This document shows positions 48,228 to 57,426 of a DNA stretch of 64,000 nt, one piece after another. This stretch comes from Telluria aromaticivorans (GTDB lineage Bacteria > Pseudomonadota > Gammaproteobacteria > Burkholderiales > Burkholderiaceae_D). Within the stretch, counting starts at the first letter, position 1, and the number at the start of each line of letters is the position of its first letter. Under the pieces are notes generated by a model, which had not been told where the DNA came from, ran no database searches, and was given only the letters and a program-made list of their open reading frames with translations. The stretch lies in the NCBI RefSeq assembly GCF_013003915.1, contig NZ_JABAIV010000004.1, forward strand, positions 124,001-188,000, written 5' to 3'. The position numbers and the translations under genes were made by a program.

Positions 48228-49058
48228 TTATTCTCCTGCTTTCTCGGCTGGCTCAGCGGCGGCTGGCGTCGGCAGCTTGACGGCTGGACGAGCGCGCACG
48301 ACTGGCGCTGCAGTTGCTGGACGGGCACCGCCGGCTGGACGTGGGCCGCGCGATGGCTTGCCATCGTCACGACGTGGTCCGCGTGGCTTCTTCTCGTCCG
48401 GCGGGGTGTCGATGACTGGTGCTTCGCCGGTGACCGAACGGTCGCCCTTGTAGACCCAGACCTTGACGCCGATGATGCCGTACGTGGTCGATGCTTCGCT
48501 GGTGCCGTAGTCGATATCGGCGCGCAGGGTGTGCAGGGGCACACGGCCTTCGCGGTACCATTCGGTACGTGCGATTTCGATGCCGTTCAGGCGGCCCGAC
48601 GACATGATCTTGATGCCGACGGCACCCAGACGCATGGCGTTTTGCATGGCACGCTTCATCGCGCGGCGGAACATGATGCGCTTTTCGAGCTGCTGCGAAA
48701 TCGAGTCGGCGATCAGCTGCGAATCGATCTCTGGCTTGCGGATCTCTTCGATGTTGACGTGCACAGGCACGCCCATGATCTTCGCCAGCGAAGTCTTCAG
48801 CACTTCGATGTCTTCGCCTTTTTTACCGATCACGACACCTGGACGCGACGAGTAAATGGTGAAGCGTGCATTCTTGGCTGGACGCTCGATGACGATGCGG
48901 CCGACCGAAGCGTTCTTCAGCTTCTTTTTCAGGAATGCGCGTGCTGCCAGGTCTTCTTGCAGCATGTCGGCGAAGTTGCCGTTGCCAGCGTACCAGCGCG
49001 ATGCCCAGTTACGGGTGACCGCCAGGCGGAAGCCGGTTGGGTGGATTTTCTGACCCAT
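48228..49058 (-). CDS. rpsC: 30S ribosomal protein S3 with long C-terminal tail
   Basis: 276 aa. The KH-type domain (about 38-107, with [13 protein letters not shown]) and the C-terminal S3 domain (to about 212) are normal. A tail of about 60 residues follows, rich in Pro, Arg, Ala and Lys ([20 protein letters not shown]...), so the protein is longer than the 230-residue E. coli form. Tails like this occur in some betaproteobacteria; function unknown. Confidence 0.97.
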   Translation of the reverse strand: MGQKIHPTGFRLAVTRNWASRWYAGNGNFADMLQEDLAARAFLKKKLKNASVGRIVIERPAKNARFTIYSSRPGVVIGKKGEDIEVLKTSLAKIMGVPVHVNIEEIRKPEIDSQLIADSISQQLEKRIMFRRAMKRAMQNAMRLGAVGIKIMSSGRLNGIEIARTEWYREGRVPLHTLRADIDYGTSEASTTYGIIGVKVWVYKGDRSVTGEAPVIDTPPDEKKPRGPRRDDGKPSRGPRPAGGARPATAAPVVRARPAVKLPTPAAAEPAEKAGE

Positions 49059-49069
49059 CGTATGACCCC

Positions 49070-49399
49070 TTAGTTACCGACAGTCACGTAAATGTGACAG
49101 GATTGTTTCGAAATGCGATCACCGCGGCCTTTGGCGCGAGCCGTAAAGCGCTTGAGGATCGGGCCCTTTTCAACATAGATCTGCACGACTTTCAGCTCGT
49201 CGATGTCGGCGCCATCATTGTGTTCCGCGTTGGCGATAGCCGACTCGAGAACCTTCTTGATGATGGTCGCGCCCTTCTTCGGGCTGAACTGCAGAATGTT
49301 GAGTGCTGCGTCAACTTTCTTGCCGCGGATCAGGTCCGCAACGAGGCGGCCCTTTTGTTCCGACAGGCGCACGCCTTTGAGGATTGCTTTAGTTTCCAT
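49070..49399 (-). CDS. rplV: 50S ribosomal protein L22
   Basis: 109 aa protein with a beta-hairpin lining the exit tunnel. [20 protein letters not shown] and the loop [20 protein letters not shown] are conserved. Its ATG shares one base with the rpsS stop. Confidence 0.98.
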   Translation of the reverse strand: METKAILKGVRLSEQKGRLVADLIRGKKVDAALNILQFSPKKGATIIKKVLESAIANAEHNDGADIDELKVVQIYVEKGPILKRFTARAKGRGDRISKQSCHIYVTVGN

Positions 49400-49674
49400 T
49401 ATTTTTTCGCCTTCTTGTCAGCGGCGTGGCCCTTGAACGTACGGGTCAGCGCGAATTCGCCGAGCTTGTGGCCGACCATGTTCTCCGACACGTACACAGG
49501 CACGTGCAGCTTGCCGTTGTGCACAGCGATCGTCAGACCGATGAAGTCAGGCGTGATCGTCGAGCGGCGCGACCAGGTTTTTACCGGCTTTTTGTCTTTG
49601 TTCGCTTGCGCGGCTTCGACTTTTTTCACCAGGTGGGCGTCAACGAACGGCCCTTTTTTCAATGAACGAGTCAT
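49399..49674 (-). CDS. rpsS: 30S ribosomal protein S19
   Basis: 91 aa head protein. [20 protein letters not shown] and [20 protein letters not shown] with [15 protein letters not shown] are diagnostic. Lies 10 bp after rplB. Confidence 0.98.
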   Translation of the reverse strand: MTRSLKKGPFVDAHLVKKVEAAQANKDKKPVKTWSRRSTITPDFIGLTIAVHNGKLHVPVYVSENMVGHKLGEFALTRTFKGHAADKKAKK

Positions 49675-49684
49675 GTGTTATCCC

Positions 49685-50515
49685 TTATTTCTTGCCGCGG
49701 CGCGAAACGATCATCGACGAAGTACGCTTGTTCGAACGCGTCTTCTTGCCCTTCGTCTGTTGGCCCCAAGGCGACACTGGATGACGACCAGCTGCGGTTT
49801 TACCTTCACCACCACCGTGCGGGTGATCGACCGGGTTCATGACCACACCGCGAACGGTAGGACGAACACCGCGCCAGCGCATCGCACCAGCTTTACCGAT
49901 CTTGCGCAGGCTGTGCTCGGCATTGCCGACTTCGCCAACGGTAGCGCGGCACTCGATGTGCACGCGACGAACTTCACCCGAGCGCAGGCGGACCTGAGCG
50001 TAGGTGCCTTCGCGGGCCATCAGCACGACGCCGGCGCCGGCGGTACGGGCCATCTGGGCACCCTTACCTGGCAGCATTTCGACGCAATGCATCACGGTAC
50101 CGACCGGGATGTTACGGATTGGCAGGCAGTTACCCGACTTGATCGGCGCTTCCGAGCCGTTCATGACGGCGTCGCCGACAGCCATGCCTTTGGTGGCGAT
50201 GATGTACGCACGATGACCATCCGCGTAGCACAGCAGAGCGATGTGCGCGGTACGGTTCGGGTCGTATTCAATACGCTCGACCTTGGCCGGGATACCGTCC
50301 TTGTCGTTGCGCTTGAAGTCCACCATACGGTAGTGTTGCTTGTGACCACCACCGATGTGACGGGTGGTGATGTGGCCGTTGTTGTTACGGCCGGCAGTTT
50401 TCGATTTCTTTTCAACCAGAGCTGCGAACGGACGACCCTTGTACAGGCCCTCGGTCACAACTTTCACCATGCCGCGACGGCCTGGGGAGGTTGGCTTCAT
50501 CTTAACGAGTGCCAT
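49685..50515 (-). CDS. rplB: 50S ribosomal protein L2
   Basis: 276 aa core large-subunit protein essential for peptidyl transfer. [20 protein letters not shown], and the C-terminal [20 protein letters not shown] with the conserved His, are present. Its ATG overlaps the rplW stop by one base. Confidence 0.99.
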   Translation of the reverse strand: MALVKMKPTSPGRRGMVKVVTEGLYKGRPFAALVEKKSKTAGRNNNGHITTRHIGGGHKQHYRMVDFKRNDKDGIPAKVERIEYDPNRTAHIALLCYADGHRAYIIATKGMAVGDAVMNGSEAPIKSGNCLPIRNIPVGTVMHCVEMLPGKGAQMARTAGAGVVLMAREGTYAQVRLRSGEVRRVHIECRATVGEVGNAEHSLRKIGKAGAMRWRGVRPTVRGVVMNPVDHPHGGGEGKTAAGRHPVSPWGQQTKGKKTRSNKRTSSMIVSRRGKK

Positions 50516-50832
50516 TATTTAGCCTCCTCGACAAAATTGATTTCCTGACCCGGCTTCAGGGCCACGAAAGCGCGCTTGGTGTGGTTGCGACGACCGGTGA
50601 AACGGCCCGAACGCTTCTGCTTGCCTTCGCGGTTTGCGGTTTGCACCGATTCCACTTCGACTTTGAACAGCAGCTCGACGGCAGCCTTGATTTCTGGCTT
50701 GGTCGCATCCGGCAGAACCTTGAACACGATCTGTTCGTTCTTTTCAGCGACGAAAGTCGCCTTTTCGGAAATGACCGGAGCCAGCAGCACCTTCATCAGG
50801 CGCTCTTCGCTGAATTTGATTGCGGCGCTCAT
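50515..50832 (-). CDS. rplW: 50S ribosomal protein L23
   Basis: 105 aa tunnel-exit protein that docks SRP and trigger factor. [20 protein letters not shown] and [18 protein letters not shown] are typical. Overlaps rplD by 4 bp and rplB by 1 bp. Confidence 0.98.
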   Translation of the reverse strand: MSAAIKFSEERLMKVLLAPVISEKATFVAEKNEQIVFKVLPDATKPEIKAAVELLFKVEVESVQTANREGKQKRSGRFTGRRNHTKRAFVALKPGQEINFVEEAK

Positions 50833-51449
50833 GCGTACATCTCCTCGATCATGGCCAGTGCAGCTTTGGTGACCAGGACTTTTTTGTAGAACACCAGCGA
50901 CATCGGATCAGCTGCTTTCGGCTCGACGACCAGCACGTGCGGCAGGTTACGCGAGGCGAGCAACAGGTTTTCTTCGATGGTGTCGGTGATCACCATGACC
51001 GATTCCAGGCCCATGCCCTGCAGCTTTTGGCTCAGCAGCTTGGTTTTTGGAGCGTCGATCGACAGGTTTTCGATAACGACCAGACGGCCTTCACGAGCCA
51101 GTTGCGAGAAGATCGAGCAGATACCTGCACGGAACATCTTCTTGTTGACTTTGTGGGTGAAGTTCTCGTCAGGCGAGTTCGGGAAGATGCGACCACCGCC
51201 GCGCCACAGTGGCGACGACGACATACCAGCACGAGCGCGGCCGGTACCTTTTTGGCGCCATGGCTTCTTCGTGGTGTGGTGGACTTCTTCACGGTCTTTC
51301 TGCTTGCGGTTACCGCTACGTGCGTTGGCAGCGTAGGCGACCACGACCTGGTGAATCAGTGCTTCGTTGTATTCGCGGCCGAACACGGTATCGGCGGCGG
51401 CTACGCCGGCGCCAGCTTGACCTTGCTCATTCAGGAGCTGAAGTTCCAT
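50829..51449 (-). CDS. rplD: 50S ribosomal protein L4
   Basis: 206 aa. Contains [24 protein letters not shown] extended tunnel loop ending KGTGRARAG, and the globular core [20 protein letters not shown]. In E. coli L4 also regulates the S10 operon from the rpsJ leader; here the leader of rplC-rplD is separate from rpsJ. Lies 2 bp after rplC. Confidence 0.98.
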   Translation of the reverse strand: MELQLLNEQGQAGAGVAAADTVFGREYNEALIHQVVVAYAANARSGNRKQKDREEVHHTTKKPWRQKGTGRARAGMSSSPLWRGGGRIFPNSPDENFTHKVNKKMFRAGICSIFSQLAREGRLVVIENLSIDAPKTKLLSQKLQGMGLESVMVITDTIEENLLLASRNLPHVLVVEPKAADPMSLVFYKKVLVTKAALAMIEEMYA

Positions 51450-51451
51450 AA

Positions 51452-52108
51452 TTAAGCTCCTTTCTTGGCTTTGACTTTGACGGCTGGCTTGACAACCACT
51501 TGGCCGTTCTTGGCGCCAGGAACGGCACCCTTCACCAGCAGCAGTTGACGCTCAGCGTCGATACGAGCGACTTCCAGGTTCTGGGTGGTGACGGTGACGT
51601 CGCCCATGTGACCGGTCATGCGCTTGCCTGGGAACACGCGACCTGGATCCTGCGCCATACCGATGGAGCCAGGAACATTGTGCGAACGCGAGTTACCGTG
51701 GGTAGCACGACCCGAGGCGAAGTTGTGACGCTTGATGGTGCCGGCGTAGCCCTTACCGATCGAGGTGCCTTGCACGTCGATTTTCTGGCCCACTTCGAAC
51801 ATCGAAGTATCAATGGTGTCGCCGGCTTTGAGTTCAGCGGCTTGTGCGGATTCGATGCGGAATTCCTTCAACATCGTACCGGCTTCCACGCCAGCTTTGG
51901 CGAAGTGACCGGCGGCGGCTTTGATCACGCGGGAAGCGCGACGTTGACCGAATACGACCTGAACAGCGGTATAACCGTCAGTTTCAGGAGTTTTGACTTG
52001 CGCAACACGGTTGTTCGACACGTCGAGCACGGTAACTGGGATCGAATCCCCGTCATCCGTGAAGATGCGCATCATGCCAACCTTGCGACCGAGAAGGCCC
52101 AGGCTCAT
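51452..52108 (-). CDS. rplC: 50S ribosomal protein L3
   Basis: 218 aa, early assembly protein near the peptidyl-transferase centre. [20 protein letters not shown] and the central loop [20 protein letters not shown] with [20 protein letters not shown] are diagnostic. GGAG precedes the ATG. It is normally second in the S10 operon directly after rpsJ; here it is first, and the nearest upstream gene is a tRNA. Confidence 0.99.
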   Translation of the reverse strand: MSLGLLGRKVGMMRIFTDDGDSIPVTVLDVSNNRVAQVKTPETDGYTAVQVVFGQRRASRVIKAAAGHFAKAGVEAGTMLKEFRIESAQAAELKAGDTIDTSMFEVGQKIDVQGTSIGKGYAGTIKRHNFASGRATHGNSRSHNVPGSIGMAQDPGRVFPGKRMTGHMGDVTVTTQNLEVARIDAERQLLLVKGAVPGAKNGQVVVKPAVKVKAKKGA

Positions 52109-52200
52109 TTTTTCTCCATTCCCACCTACGATTGGGCGGGGCTAATTTAACTACAGGAAAAGGTGCGGGCAAAAAAGATAAACCCATACCGAAGCCGGCT

Positions 52201-52229
52201 AGTATAGCGCGCAAAAAGGCTTGACGCAA
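52201..52229 (-). promoter_or_regulatory. Sigma-70 promoter of the rplC operon
   Basis: Minus-strand TTGCGT (52224-52229) and TATACT (52201-52206) with 17-bp spacing. Predicted start near 52194 gives an 86-nt leader before rplC. This replaces the usual promoter upstream of rpsJ for the remainder of the S10 genes. Confidence 0.7.
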
Positions 52230-52341
52230 CAAGAGATTCGGGGGTATGTCGACCCTGTTGCGTTTTCCGCTGCACTTGGAGAAAGAGAGAAATCTGACCT
52301 GGCTGGTCAGCACAGAAAAGAGGATAAACCGTCTTTTCTCT

Positions 52342-52360
52342 GCAGGCTCGGGGAGCCTGC
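52342..52360 (-). terminator. Weak hairpin between tRNA-Val and rplC
   Basis: GCAGGCT (52342-52348) pairs with AGCCTGC (52354-52360) around 5 nt, 25 bp after the tRNA 3' end. No T-run follows on the minus strand, so it may be a processing or partial termination site. Confidence 0.35.
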
Positions 52361-52385
52361 GATCTGGAACTGCTATGTGGAATTT

Positions 52386-52462
52386 TGGTGGGCGGTGCAG
52401 GATTCGAACCTGCGACCCCTTGGATGTCGACCAAGTATTCTAACCAACTGAACTAACCGCCC
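52386..52462 (-). tRNA. tRNA-Val (anticodon GAC)
   Basis: 77 nt with encoded CCA. The 7-bp acceptor stem GGGCGGT/ACCGCCC is perfect, the T-arm is GCAGG-TTCGAAT-CCTGC, and the anticodon stem CTTGG/CCAAG encloses loop TCGACAT. The anticodon is GAC, read as valine, and A73 agrees with valine identity. Position 33 is C rather than the nearly universal U. The D-stem has one G-U pair. Confidence 0.9.
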
Positions 52463-52472
52463 GGGGAGCCGA

Positions 52473-52502
52473 ATTATAAAGGCGGTCCTGTGGGTTTTGC
52501 AA
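52473..52502 (-). promoter_or_regulatory. Sigma-70 promoter of tRNA-Val
   Basis: Minus-strand TTGCAA (52497-52502) and consensus TATAAT (52473-52478) with 18-bp spacing. Start near 52466, four bases before the mature tRNA 5' end. Confidence 0.7.
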
Positions 52503-52716
52503 TAGCTGTGTTGTGCAATTGTGAAAATAAGCTGCGGGGCCCTGCAGGCAGGCCGCGGCCGTATGGACAGCCCGCCCCTGAAAAGGTGGAATACTGCGCG
52601 TGTACAATTGGATAATTAACGCCTACTATATTGGCGTGTTGACCCACGGCCCCGGCGCAGCAGTAGCGGCGGCAGCTGCATCGTTGGCCACATCCCTGAC
52701 TATATAAGGAGTTCGC

Positions 52717-53292
52717 ATGGCAATCAGTCTGCAAAAAGGCGGCAACGTCAACCTGAGCAAGGAAGCGCCCGGGCTCACCAAGGTCATCATCGGCCTCGGC
52801 TGGGACCCGCGGTCGACCGACGGCGCCGCGTTCGACCTCGACGGCAGCGCCTTCCTACTCAAGTCCGACACCAAGGTGCGCGCCGATGCCGACTTCATCT
52901 TCTATAACAACCTGAAATCGAGCGATGGCTCGGTGGTGCACGCGGGCGACAACACGACCGGCCAGGGCGACGGCGACGACGAGAAGATCGCCGTCGACCT
53001 GGCCACGGTGCCCGCCGAGATCGACAAGATCTCGTTTTGCGTCACCATCCACGATGCCGACGCGCGGCACCAGAATTTCGGCATGGTCGGCAAGGCTTAT
53101 ATCCGCTGCCTGAACGCCGCCGGCGAAGCCGAGATCGCACGCTACGACCTGTCCGAAGACAGCTCGACCGAAACCGCCATGATCTTCGGTGAGCTCTACC
53201 GCCACGGCGGCGAATGGAAATTCCGCGCTGTCGGCCAGGGCTTCAAGGGCGGCCTCGGTCCCCTCGCCCGCTCGTTTGGCGTCAACGTGTAA
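52717..53292 (+). CDS. terD: TerD-family stress protein
   Basis: 191 aa cytoplasmic TerD-domain protein. Acidic calcium-binding pattern is intact: [23 protein letters not shown] and [18 protein letters not shown]-terminal [22 protein letters not shown] is the family end. AAGGAG precedes the ATG. It is the first gene of a plus-strand ter-type cluster of seven genes and is separated from the ATP-grasp gene by 85 bp. TerD proteins are associated with tellurite, colicin and phage resistance and general stress in other bacteria; the biochemical role is unsettled. The leader 52503-52716 is AT-rich near 52600-52640 but I could not assign a clear promoter. Confidence 0.95.
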   Translation: MAISLQKGGNVNLSKEAPGLTKVIIGLGWDPRSTDGAAFDLDGSAFLLKSDTKVRADADFIFYNNLKSSDGSVVHAGDNTTGQGDGDDEKIAVDLATVPAEIDKISFCVTIHDADARHQNFGMVGKAYIRCLNAAGEAEIARYDLSEDSSTETAMIFGELYRHGGEWKFRAVGQGFKGGLGPLARSFGVNV

Positions 53293-53377
53293 GCGGTTCG
53301 CCCCACCCTGTCTTGCTCCACCAGCGCCCGCCCTGCACGGTGCGGGCGCATCTCTCCACACTGCCACAGAGGACTCC

Positions 53378-54406
53378 ATGCGCGTCTGGTACAACAGGAC
53401 GTTCTCGTCCATCTACGCCGCCTTCACGCTGGTTCGCCAAGCCGATGCTGCGGGCCGCTTCACCATCATCCACAGCAATGCCAACCGCCACACACCGGCC
53501 GCGCGCCTGGCGCACGAGTTCTATAGCGAGCCGACCGGGCTGGAAGCAAATGCCTATGTCGACTGGTGCCTGGCCTTCTGCCGCGAGCACCGCATCGACA
53601 TCTTCGTGCCGGGGCGCGAAGCGACCACGCTGGCGGCCCACCACGAGCGTTTCGAAGCGATCGGCACGCGCGTACTGAGTGCGGCTTCGCCGTCGAAGCT
53701 GCAACTCATCCATGACAAGGCCGGCTTCTATGCGGAAACCGACCTGCCGCAGGCGCCGGTGGCCGAGTTCCGCCACTTCGATAACGTCGAACAGTTCGAC
53801 GCGGCCTGGGGCCAGCTGCGCCCGCGCCATGCCAAGCTGTGCCTGAAGCCTTCGCATTCGATCTATGGCCTGGGCTTTGCCGTCATCGACGAGGAGCGCA
53901 GCAGTGCCGCGCTGCTGCTGGCGGGCGTCGAATACCACATCGGCTACGCCGACCTGCGCCGCGGGCTGGCCGAACTGGGGCAGTTCCGCAGCATGCTGCT
54001 GATGGAATTCCTCGATGGCCAGGAATACAGCGTCGACTGCGTCGGCGACCAGGGCCGGCTGGTGGCAGCGGTGGCACGGCGCAAGCTTGCCGCCGGCAGC
54101 GGCCAGCTGATCGACATGCGTCCCGAGATCGTCGAGGCGACCACGAAACTGGCGCGCGACTATGGCCTGAACGGCATCTTCAACGTGCAGTTCCGCGAAT
54201 CGGGCAAGGGCGAGGCGCGCCGTCCGCGCCTGCTGGAGATCAATCCGCGCATGTCCGGCGGGATCGGCATGGCCTGTGCGGCCGGCCCCAACCTGCCGTG
54301 GATCGCGCTCAAGGGCTTTGCCGACGGTTTCGACACGGTCGAGGTGCCGGAAGTGCGCAACGGCATGCGCGTGGTCGAAGTGGCGCAAGCGATGGAGTTG
54401 GCATGA
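53378..54406 (+). CDS. ATP-grasp enzyme of ter biosynthetic module
   Basis: 342 aa carboxylate-amine ligase-like ATP-grasp protein. The preATP-grasp region (1 to about 100) is followed by SKLQLIHDKAGFYAE (central lid), LCLKPSHSIYGLGF (ATP-binding Lys), LLMEFLDGQEYSVDCVG, and the metal-binding end RLLEINPRMSGGIGMACAAG. AGAGGA lies before the ATG at 53378. It overlaps the next gene by 4 bp. Ter-linked ATP-grasp enzymes were predicted by comparative genomics to act with phosphoribosyltransferases in making a nucleoside-like metabolite; the substrate is not known. Confidence 0.9.
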   Translation: MRVWYNRTFSSIYAAFTLVRQADAAGRFTIIHSNANRHTPAARLAHEFYSEPTGLEANAYVDWCLAFCREHRIDIFVPGREATTLAAHHERFEAIGTRVLSAASPSKLQLIHDKAGFYAETDLPQAPVAEFRHFDNVEQFDAAWGQLRPRHAKLCLKPSHSIYGLGFAVIDEERSSAALLLAGVEYHIGYADLRRGLAELGQFRSMLLMEFLDGQEYSVDCVGDQGRLVAAVARRKLAAGSGQLIDMRPEIVEATTKLARDYGLNGIFNVQFRESGKGEARRPRLLEINPRMSGGIGMACAAGPNLPWIALKGFADGFDTVEVPEVRNGMRVVEVAQAMELA

Positions 54407-55587
54407 ACGCCACCTCCGATCCGCTGGTTCTTTCCCGACGCAGCGTGATGCTTCCCACCGGCCAGCTCGAGGTGGCGCTCGACCAGGGCCTTGAAGAAGC
54501 CGATGCGCTGCTGGGCTTTGCCGCCCGCGCGAACGCCAAGCGCGGCTTCCTCTTCCTCAGCAAGGTGCTGGGCAAGCACTGGCCGGTAACGCCGTCGAAC
54601 ATGATCGCCATCCACGACCGCCTGGCCGCGACCGTGCCGGCGGTAGACGGCCCGGTGGTCTTCATCGCCATGGCCGAAACCGCGATCGGCCTGGGCCAGG
54701 GCGTGTTCGAGGCCTGGCTGCGCGCCCACCCCGGCCACCCGGCCCTGTTCGTGCACACCACGCGCTACCGCGTCGGCACCGGGCCGCTGATCGAATTCGA
54801 GGAAGCGCACAGCCACGCGCCGCGCCAGTTCCTGCACATGCCGGAAGACCCCGCCCTGCACGCGCTGCTATTGAAAGCGCGCACCCTGGTGCTGGTGGAC
54901 GACGAGGCCAGTACCGGCAACACCTTCCTGAACCTGACGGAGGCCTGCCGGCGCCTGAACCCGGGCATCGAGCGCGTGCACCTGGCGACGATCACCAATT
55001 TCATGGGCGCGGCGGCCACCGCAGGCTTGAGCGGGCGTTTCGGTCTGCCCGTGTCGATGGGCGCGCTGGTCAGCGGCGAATACCGTTTCACGCCCGGCGA
55101 GTACACGGTGACCGCGGGCGAAGCACAGCGCTTCGACCCGGATACGGACCGCGGCGCCAGCACGCGTTTCGGGCGCCTTGGATTGTCTGGCGCCCTGCCC
55201 GCAGCGGAGGCCCTGGCGGCTCAGCTGTGCGGCGAGTTCGCCCCTGGCGCGACGGTGCTGGTGCTCGGCACCGGCGAATTCATGCACGCGGCCATGCTGC
55301 TGGGGGCGGCGCTGGAACGGCGCGGCGTAGCGGTGATGGTGCAGTCGACCACGCGCTCGCCGATCCTGACCTGGGGCGCGGTGGGCCATGCCTTGCGCTT
55401 CCCGGACAACTACGGCGAAGGCGTCGCCAATTTCATCTATAACGTCGCGCCCGGCCAGTACGACCACGTGCTGGTCTGCCATGAAACGGCCCCCAATGCC
55501 GCCCTGCGCGAGCTGGCCGGCCTGTTAGGGGCGCGACTGCTCCATTTCCTGACCGAGGACCAAGTTGAAGAAGTTCCTGTTCGCTGA
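54403..55587 (+). CDS. Phosphoribosyltransferase (PRTase-TRSP type) of ter module
   Basis: 394 aa. The N-terminal two-thirds is a type I PRTase fold with the PRPP-binding loop LVDDEASTGNT (D166-T171) and a hood motif upstream (MAETAIGLGQGVFEAWL). The C-terminal part (about 250-394) contains STRFGRLGL, matching the idea of a TRSP-type appended domain, and VLVLGTGEFMHAA with STTRSPI, typical of these proteins. Its ATG overlaps the ATP-grasp stop (ATGA), and its 3' end overlaps the HAD gene by 23 bp. Confidence 0.88.
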   Translation: MNATSDPLVLSRRSVMLPTGQLEVALDQGLEEADALLGFAARANAKRGFLFLSKVLGKHWPVTPSNMIAIHDRLAATVPAVDGPVVFIAMAETAIGLGQGVFEAWLRAHPGHPALFVHTTRYRVGTGPLIEFEEAHSHAPRQFLHMPEDPALHALLLKARTLVLVDDEASTGNTFLNLTEACRRLNPGIERVHLATITNFMGAAATAGLSGRFGLPVSMGALVSGEYRFTPGEYTVTAGEAQRFDPDTDRGASTRFGRLGLSGALPAAEALAAQLCGEFAPGATVLVLGTGEFMHAAMLLGAALERRGVAVMVQSTTRSPILTWGAVGHALRFPDNYGEGVANFIYNVAPGQYDHVLVCHETAPNAALRELAGLLGARLLHFLTEDQVEEVPVR

Positions 55588-56326
55588 CCTGGACGACACG
55601 CTGTTCCAGACTTTCGAGAAGTGCAGCGCGCTCAATGGCCATGATGCGCTCGAGCCGGCCGCCTATTACAAGGACGGCAGCATCTGTTCGTACACCACCC
55701 GCGCCCAGCGTGCCTTCCTGGCCTTCGTGCAGGACGGGATGACGCTGATTCCGACCACCGCGCGCGACCTGGACGGCCTGCGCCGCGTGCACCTGCCTTT
55801 CGAGAGCTACGCCATCATCAATTATGGCGGCGTGGTGCTGCAGCCCGGCGGCAGCGCCCACAAGCCCTGGCTGGAAGGCATGCGTCAGGCCATGCACGCC
55901 GCCCTGCCCGGCCTGCAGGAGCTGGCCAAACACATCGACGACTATGCACGGCGCACCGGTTTCGGCGGGCGCGCGCGCATGATCGAGGATTTCGCTACGC
56001 CTTTCTTCCTGGTCGTGAAAGACCCGGACAAGCAGCACGAACGCCTGGCGCCGATCGAGGCGGAGGTGGTGAGGCCGTGGATCGCGGATGGCAACAAGGA
56101 CTACGTGGTCCACCGCAACGGCAACAACCTGGCCATCCTGCCGAAGGCGCTCGACAAGGCGCATGCCGTGGCCTGCGTCACCGGACTGCTGCGCGCCGAG
56201 CATGGCGACATCGTCACCTTCGGCATGGGCGACAGCCGCTCTGATGCGCCCTTCATGGCGGCCTGCGACTACGCGATCGTTCCGCGCGCCACCCAGCTGG
56301 CACGCATCACCGTGGGGGCGCTGTGA
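55565..56326 (+). CDS. HAD-superfamily phosphatase of ter module
   Basis: 253 aa Cof-type HAD hydrolase. Motif I FADLDDTLF (nucleophile D8, D10), motif II Thr in IPTTARD, motif III Lys near LPKALDKAH and motif IV GMGDSRSDAPFM are all present. The start is TTG at 55565, with GAGG seven bases upstream, inside the end of the preceding gene. Its stop overlaps the following GTG start. It probably removes a phosphate from the product made by the PRTase. Confidence 0.9.
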   Translation: MKKFLFADLDDTLFQTFEKCSALNGHDALEPAAYYKDGSICSYTTRAQRAFLAFVQDGMTLIPTTARDLDGLRRVHLPFESYAIINYGGVVLQPGGSAHKPWLEGMRQAMHAALPGLQELAKHIDDYARRTGFGGRARMIEDFATPFFLVVKDPDKQHERLAPIEAEVVRPWIADGNKDYVVHRNGNNLAILPKALDKAHAVACVTGLLRAEHGDIVTFGMGDSRSDAPFMAACDYAIVPRATQLARITVGAL

Positions 56327-57426
56327 GTTTTTCAGGCAGCTACCGCTGCGGCGAGGTGGAGTTCCTGCTCACGCCCCTACAGGCGCAGGAATTTACCAGC
56401 GTGCTCGAGAAGGAACGCCTGATCCAGTCCGGCCAGCGGCATTACAGCCAGATGCTGTCGCCGGAATCGGTGCCGTCGGCGCGCTACATGGCGGTGTTCG
56501 AGGACGCCTGCCGCGCCAACAACGCGCGCATGGCGCAAGACTGCCTTCAGCTGGCCGGGCTGATCGCGGCGCGGCGCGAGGGCGAAATCACCCTGGTGTC
56601 GCTGGCGCGCGCCGGCACCCCGGTGGGGGTGGTGGTGGTGCGCCTGCTGCGCGAGGTGTTCGGGCGCCAGGCGGTCCACTATTCGGTATCGATCGTGCGC
56701 GACCGCGGCCTGGACTGCGCGGCGCTGCGCCACATCCTGGACCAGGGCCACCGGGGCGAATCGATCGTGTTCCTGGACGGCTGGACCGGCAAGGGCGTGA
56801 TCGCGCGTGAGCTGGCGCTGTCGGTGTCCGCCTTCAATGCGGCGCAGGGAACCAGCATCGACGGCGGCCTGTACGTGCTGTCGGACCTGGCCGGCGCGGC
56901 CGCCTGCGCGGCGTCCGGGGAGGATTACCTGATCCCGTCGAGCATCCTGAACGCGACGGTATCGGGCCTGGTGAGCCGTACGGTGCTGGACGAACGCATC
57001 GGCCCGCAGGACTTCCATGGCTGCGTGTATTACGGCGAGTCTGCCCAGGGCGGGTTCGTCGCTGCGGACCAGTCGCAGCGCTTCGCCGATGCGCTGGTGG
57101 CGCTGGCGATCGCCAGGGCCGCAAGCGGCTTGTCTGCGCCAGAGGCGCTCGACGCGACGCTGGCCGGAGAGCGTTCGCGCGCCTATCTCGCGCGGGCCAT
57201 GGCAGGCTACGACATCGCCGACATCAATCTCATCAAACCCGGCATCGGCGAAGCCACCCGCGTGCTCCTGCGCCGCGTGCCGCGCCTGCTGGTGCTGCGC
57301 CAGCCGGGGGCTGCCGACGTGGCGCACCTGCAGGTGCTGGCCGAAGAAAAACAGGTGCCGGTCGAGATCGACCCGGCATTGCCCTACCATGCAGTATCGC
57401 TGATCAGGAGTGCATTAGATGGTTAA
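56323..57426 (+). CDS. StiP-type protein (predicted cysteine protease / PRTase-like) of ter module
   Basis: 367 aa. Begins SFSGSYRCGEVEFLLTPL. A PRTase-like loop FLDGWTGKGVI (D152-K157) and a segment VSLARAGTPVGVVVVRLLR precede a conserved DFHGCVYYGE region. These match the StiP family found in ter operons, described as predicted peptidase or PRTase-related; which activity applies cannot be settled from sequence. GTG start at 56323 overlaps the HAD stop (GTGA). It ends 8 bp into the HpcH-type gene. Confidence 0.8.
   Translation: MSFSGSYRCGEVEFLLTPLQAQEFTSVLEKERLIQSGQRHYSQMLSPESVPSARYMAVFEDACRANNARMAQDCLQLAGLIAARREGEITLVSLARAGTPVGVVVVRLLREVFGRQAVHYSVSIVRDRGLDCAALRHILDQGHRGESIVFLDGWTGKGVIARELALSVSAFNAAQGTSIDGGLYVLSDLAGAAACAASGEDYLIPSSILNATVSGLVSRTVLDERIGPQDFHGCVYYGESAQGGFVAADQSQRFADALVALAIARAASGLSAPEALDATLAGERSRAYLARAMAGYDIADINLIKPGIGEATRVLLRRVPRLLVLRQPGAADVAHLQVLAEEKQVPVEIDPALPYHAVSLIRSALDG

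Noticed and set aside
52600..52716. terD promoter
   Set aside because: Candidates such as TACTAT and TATATT near 52623-52632 lack a -35 at proper spacing.
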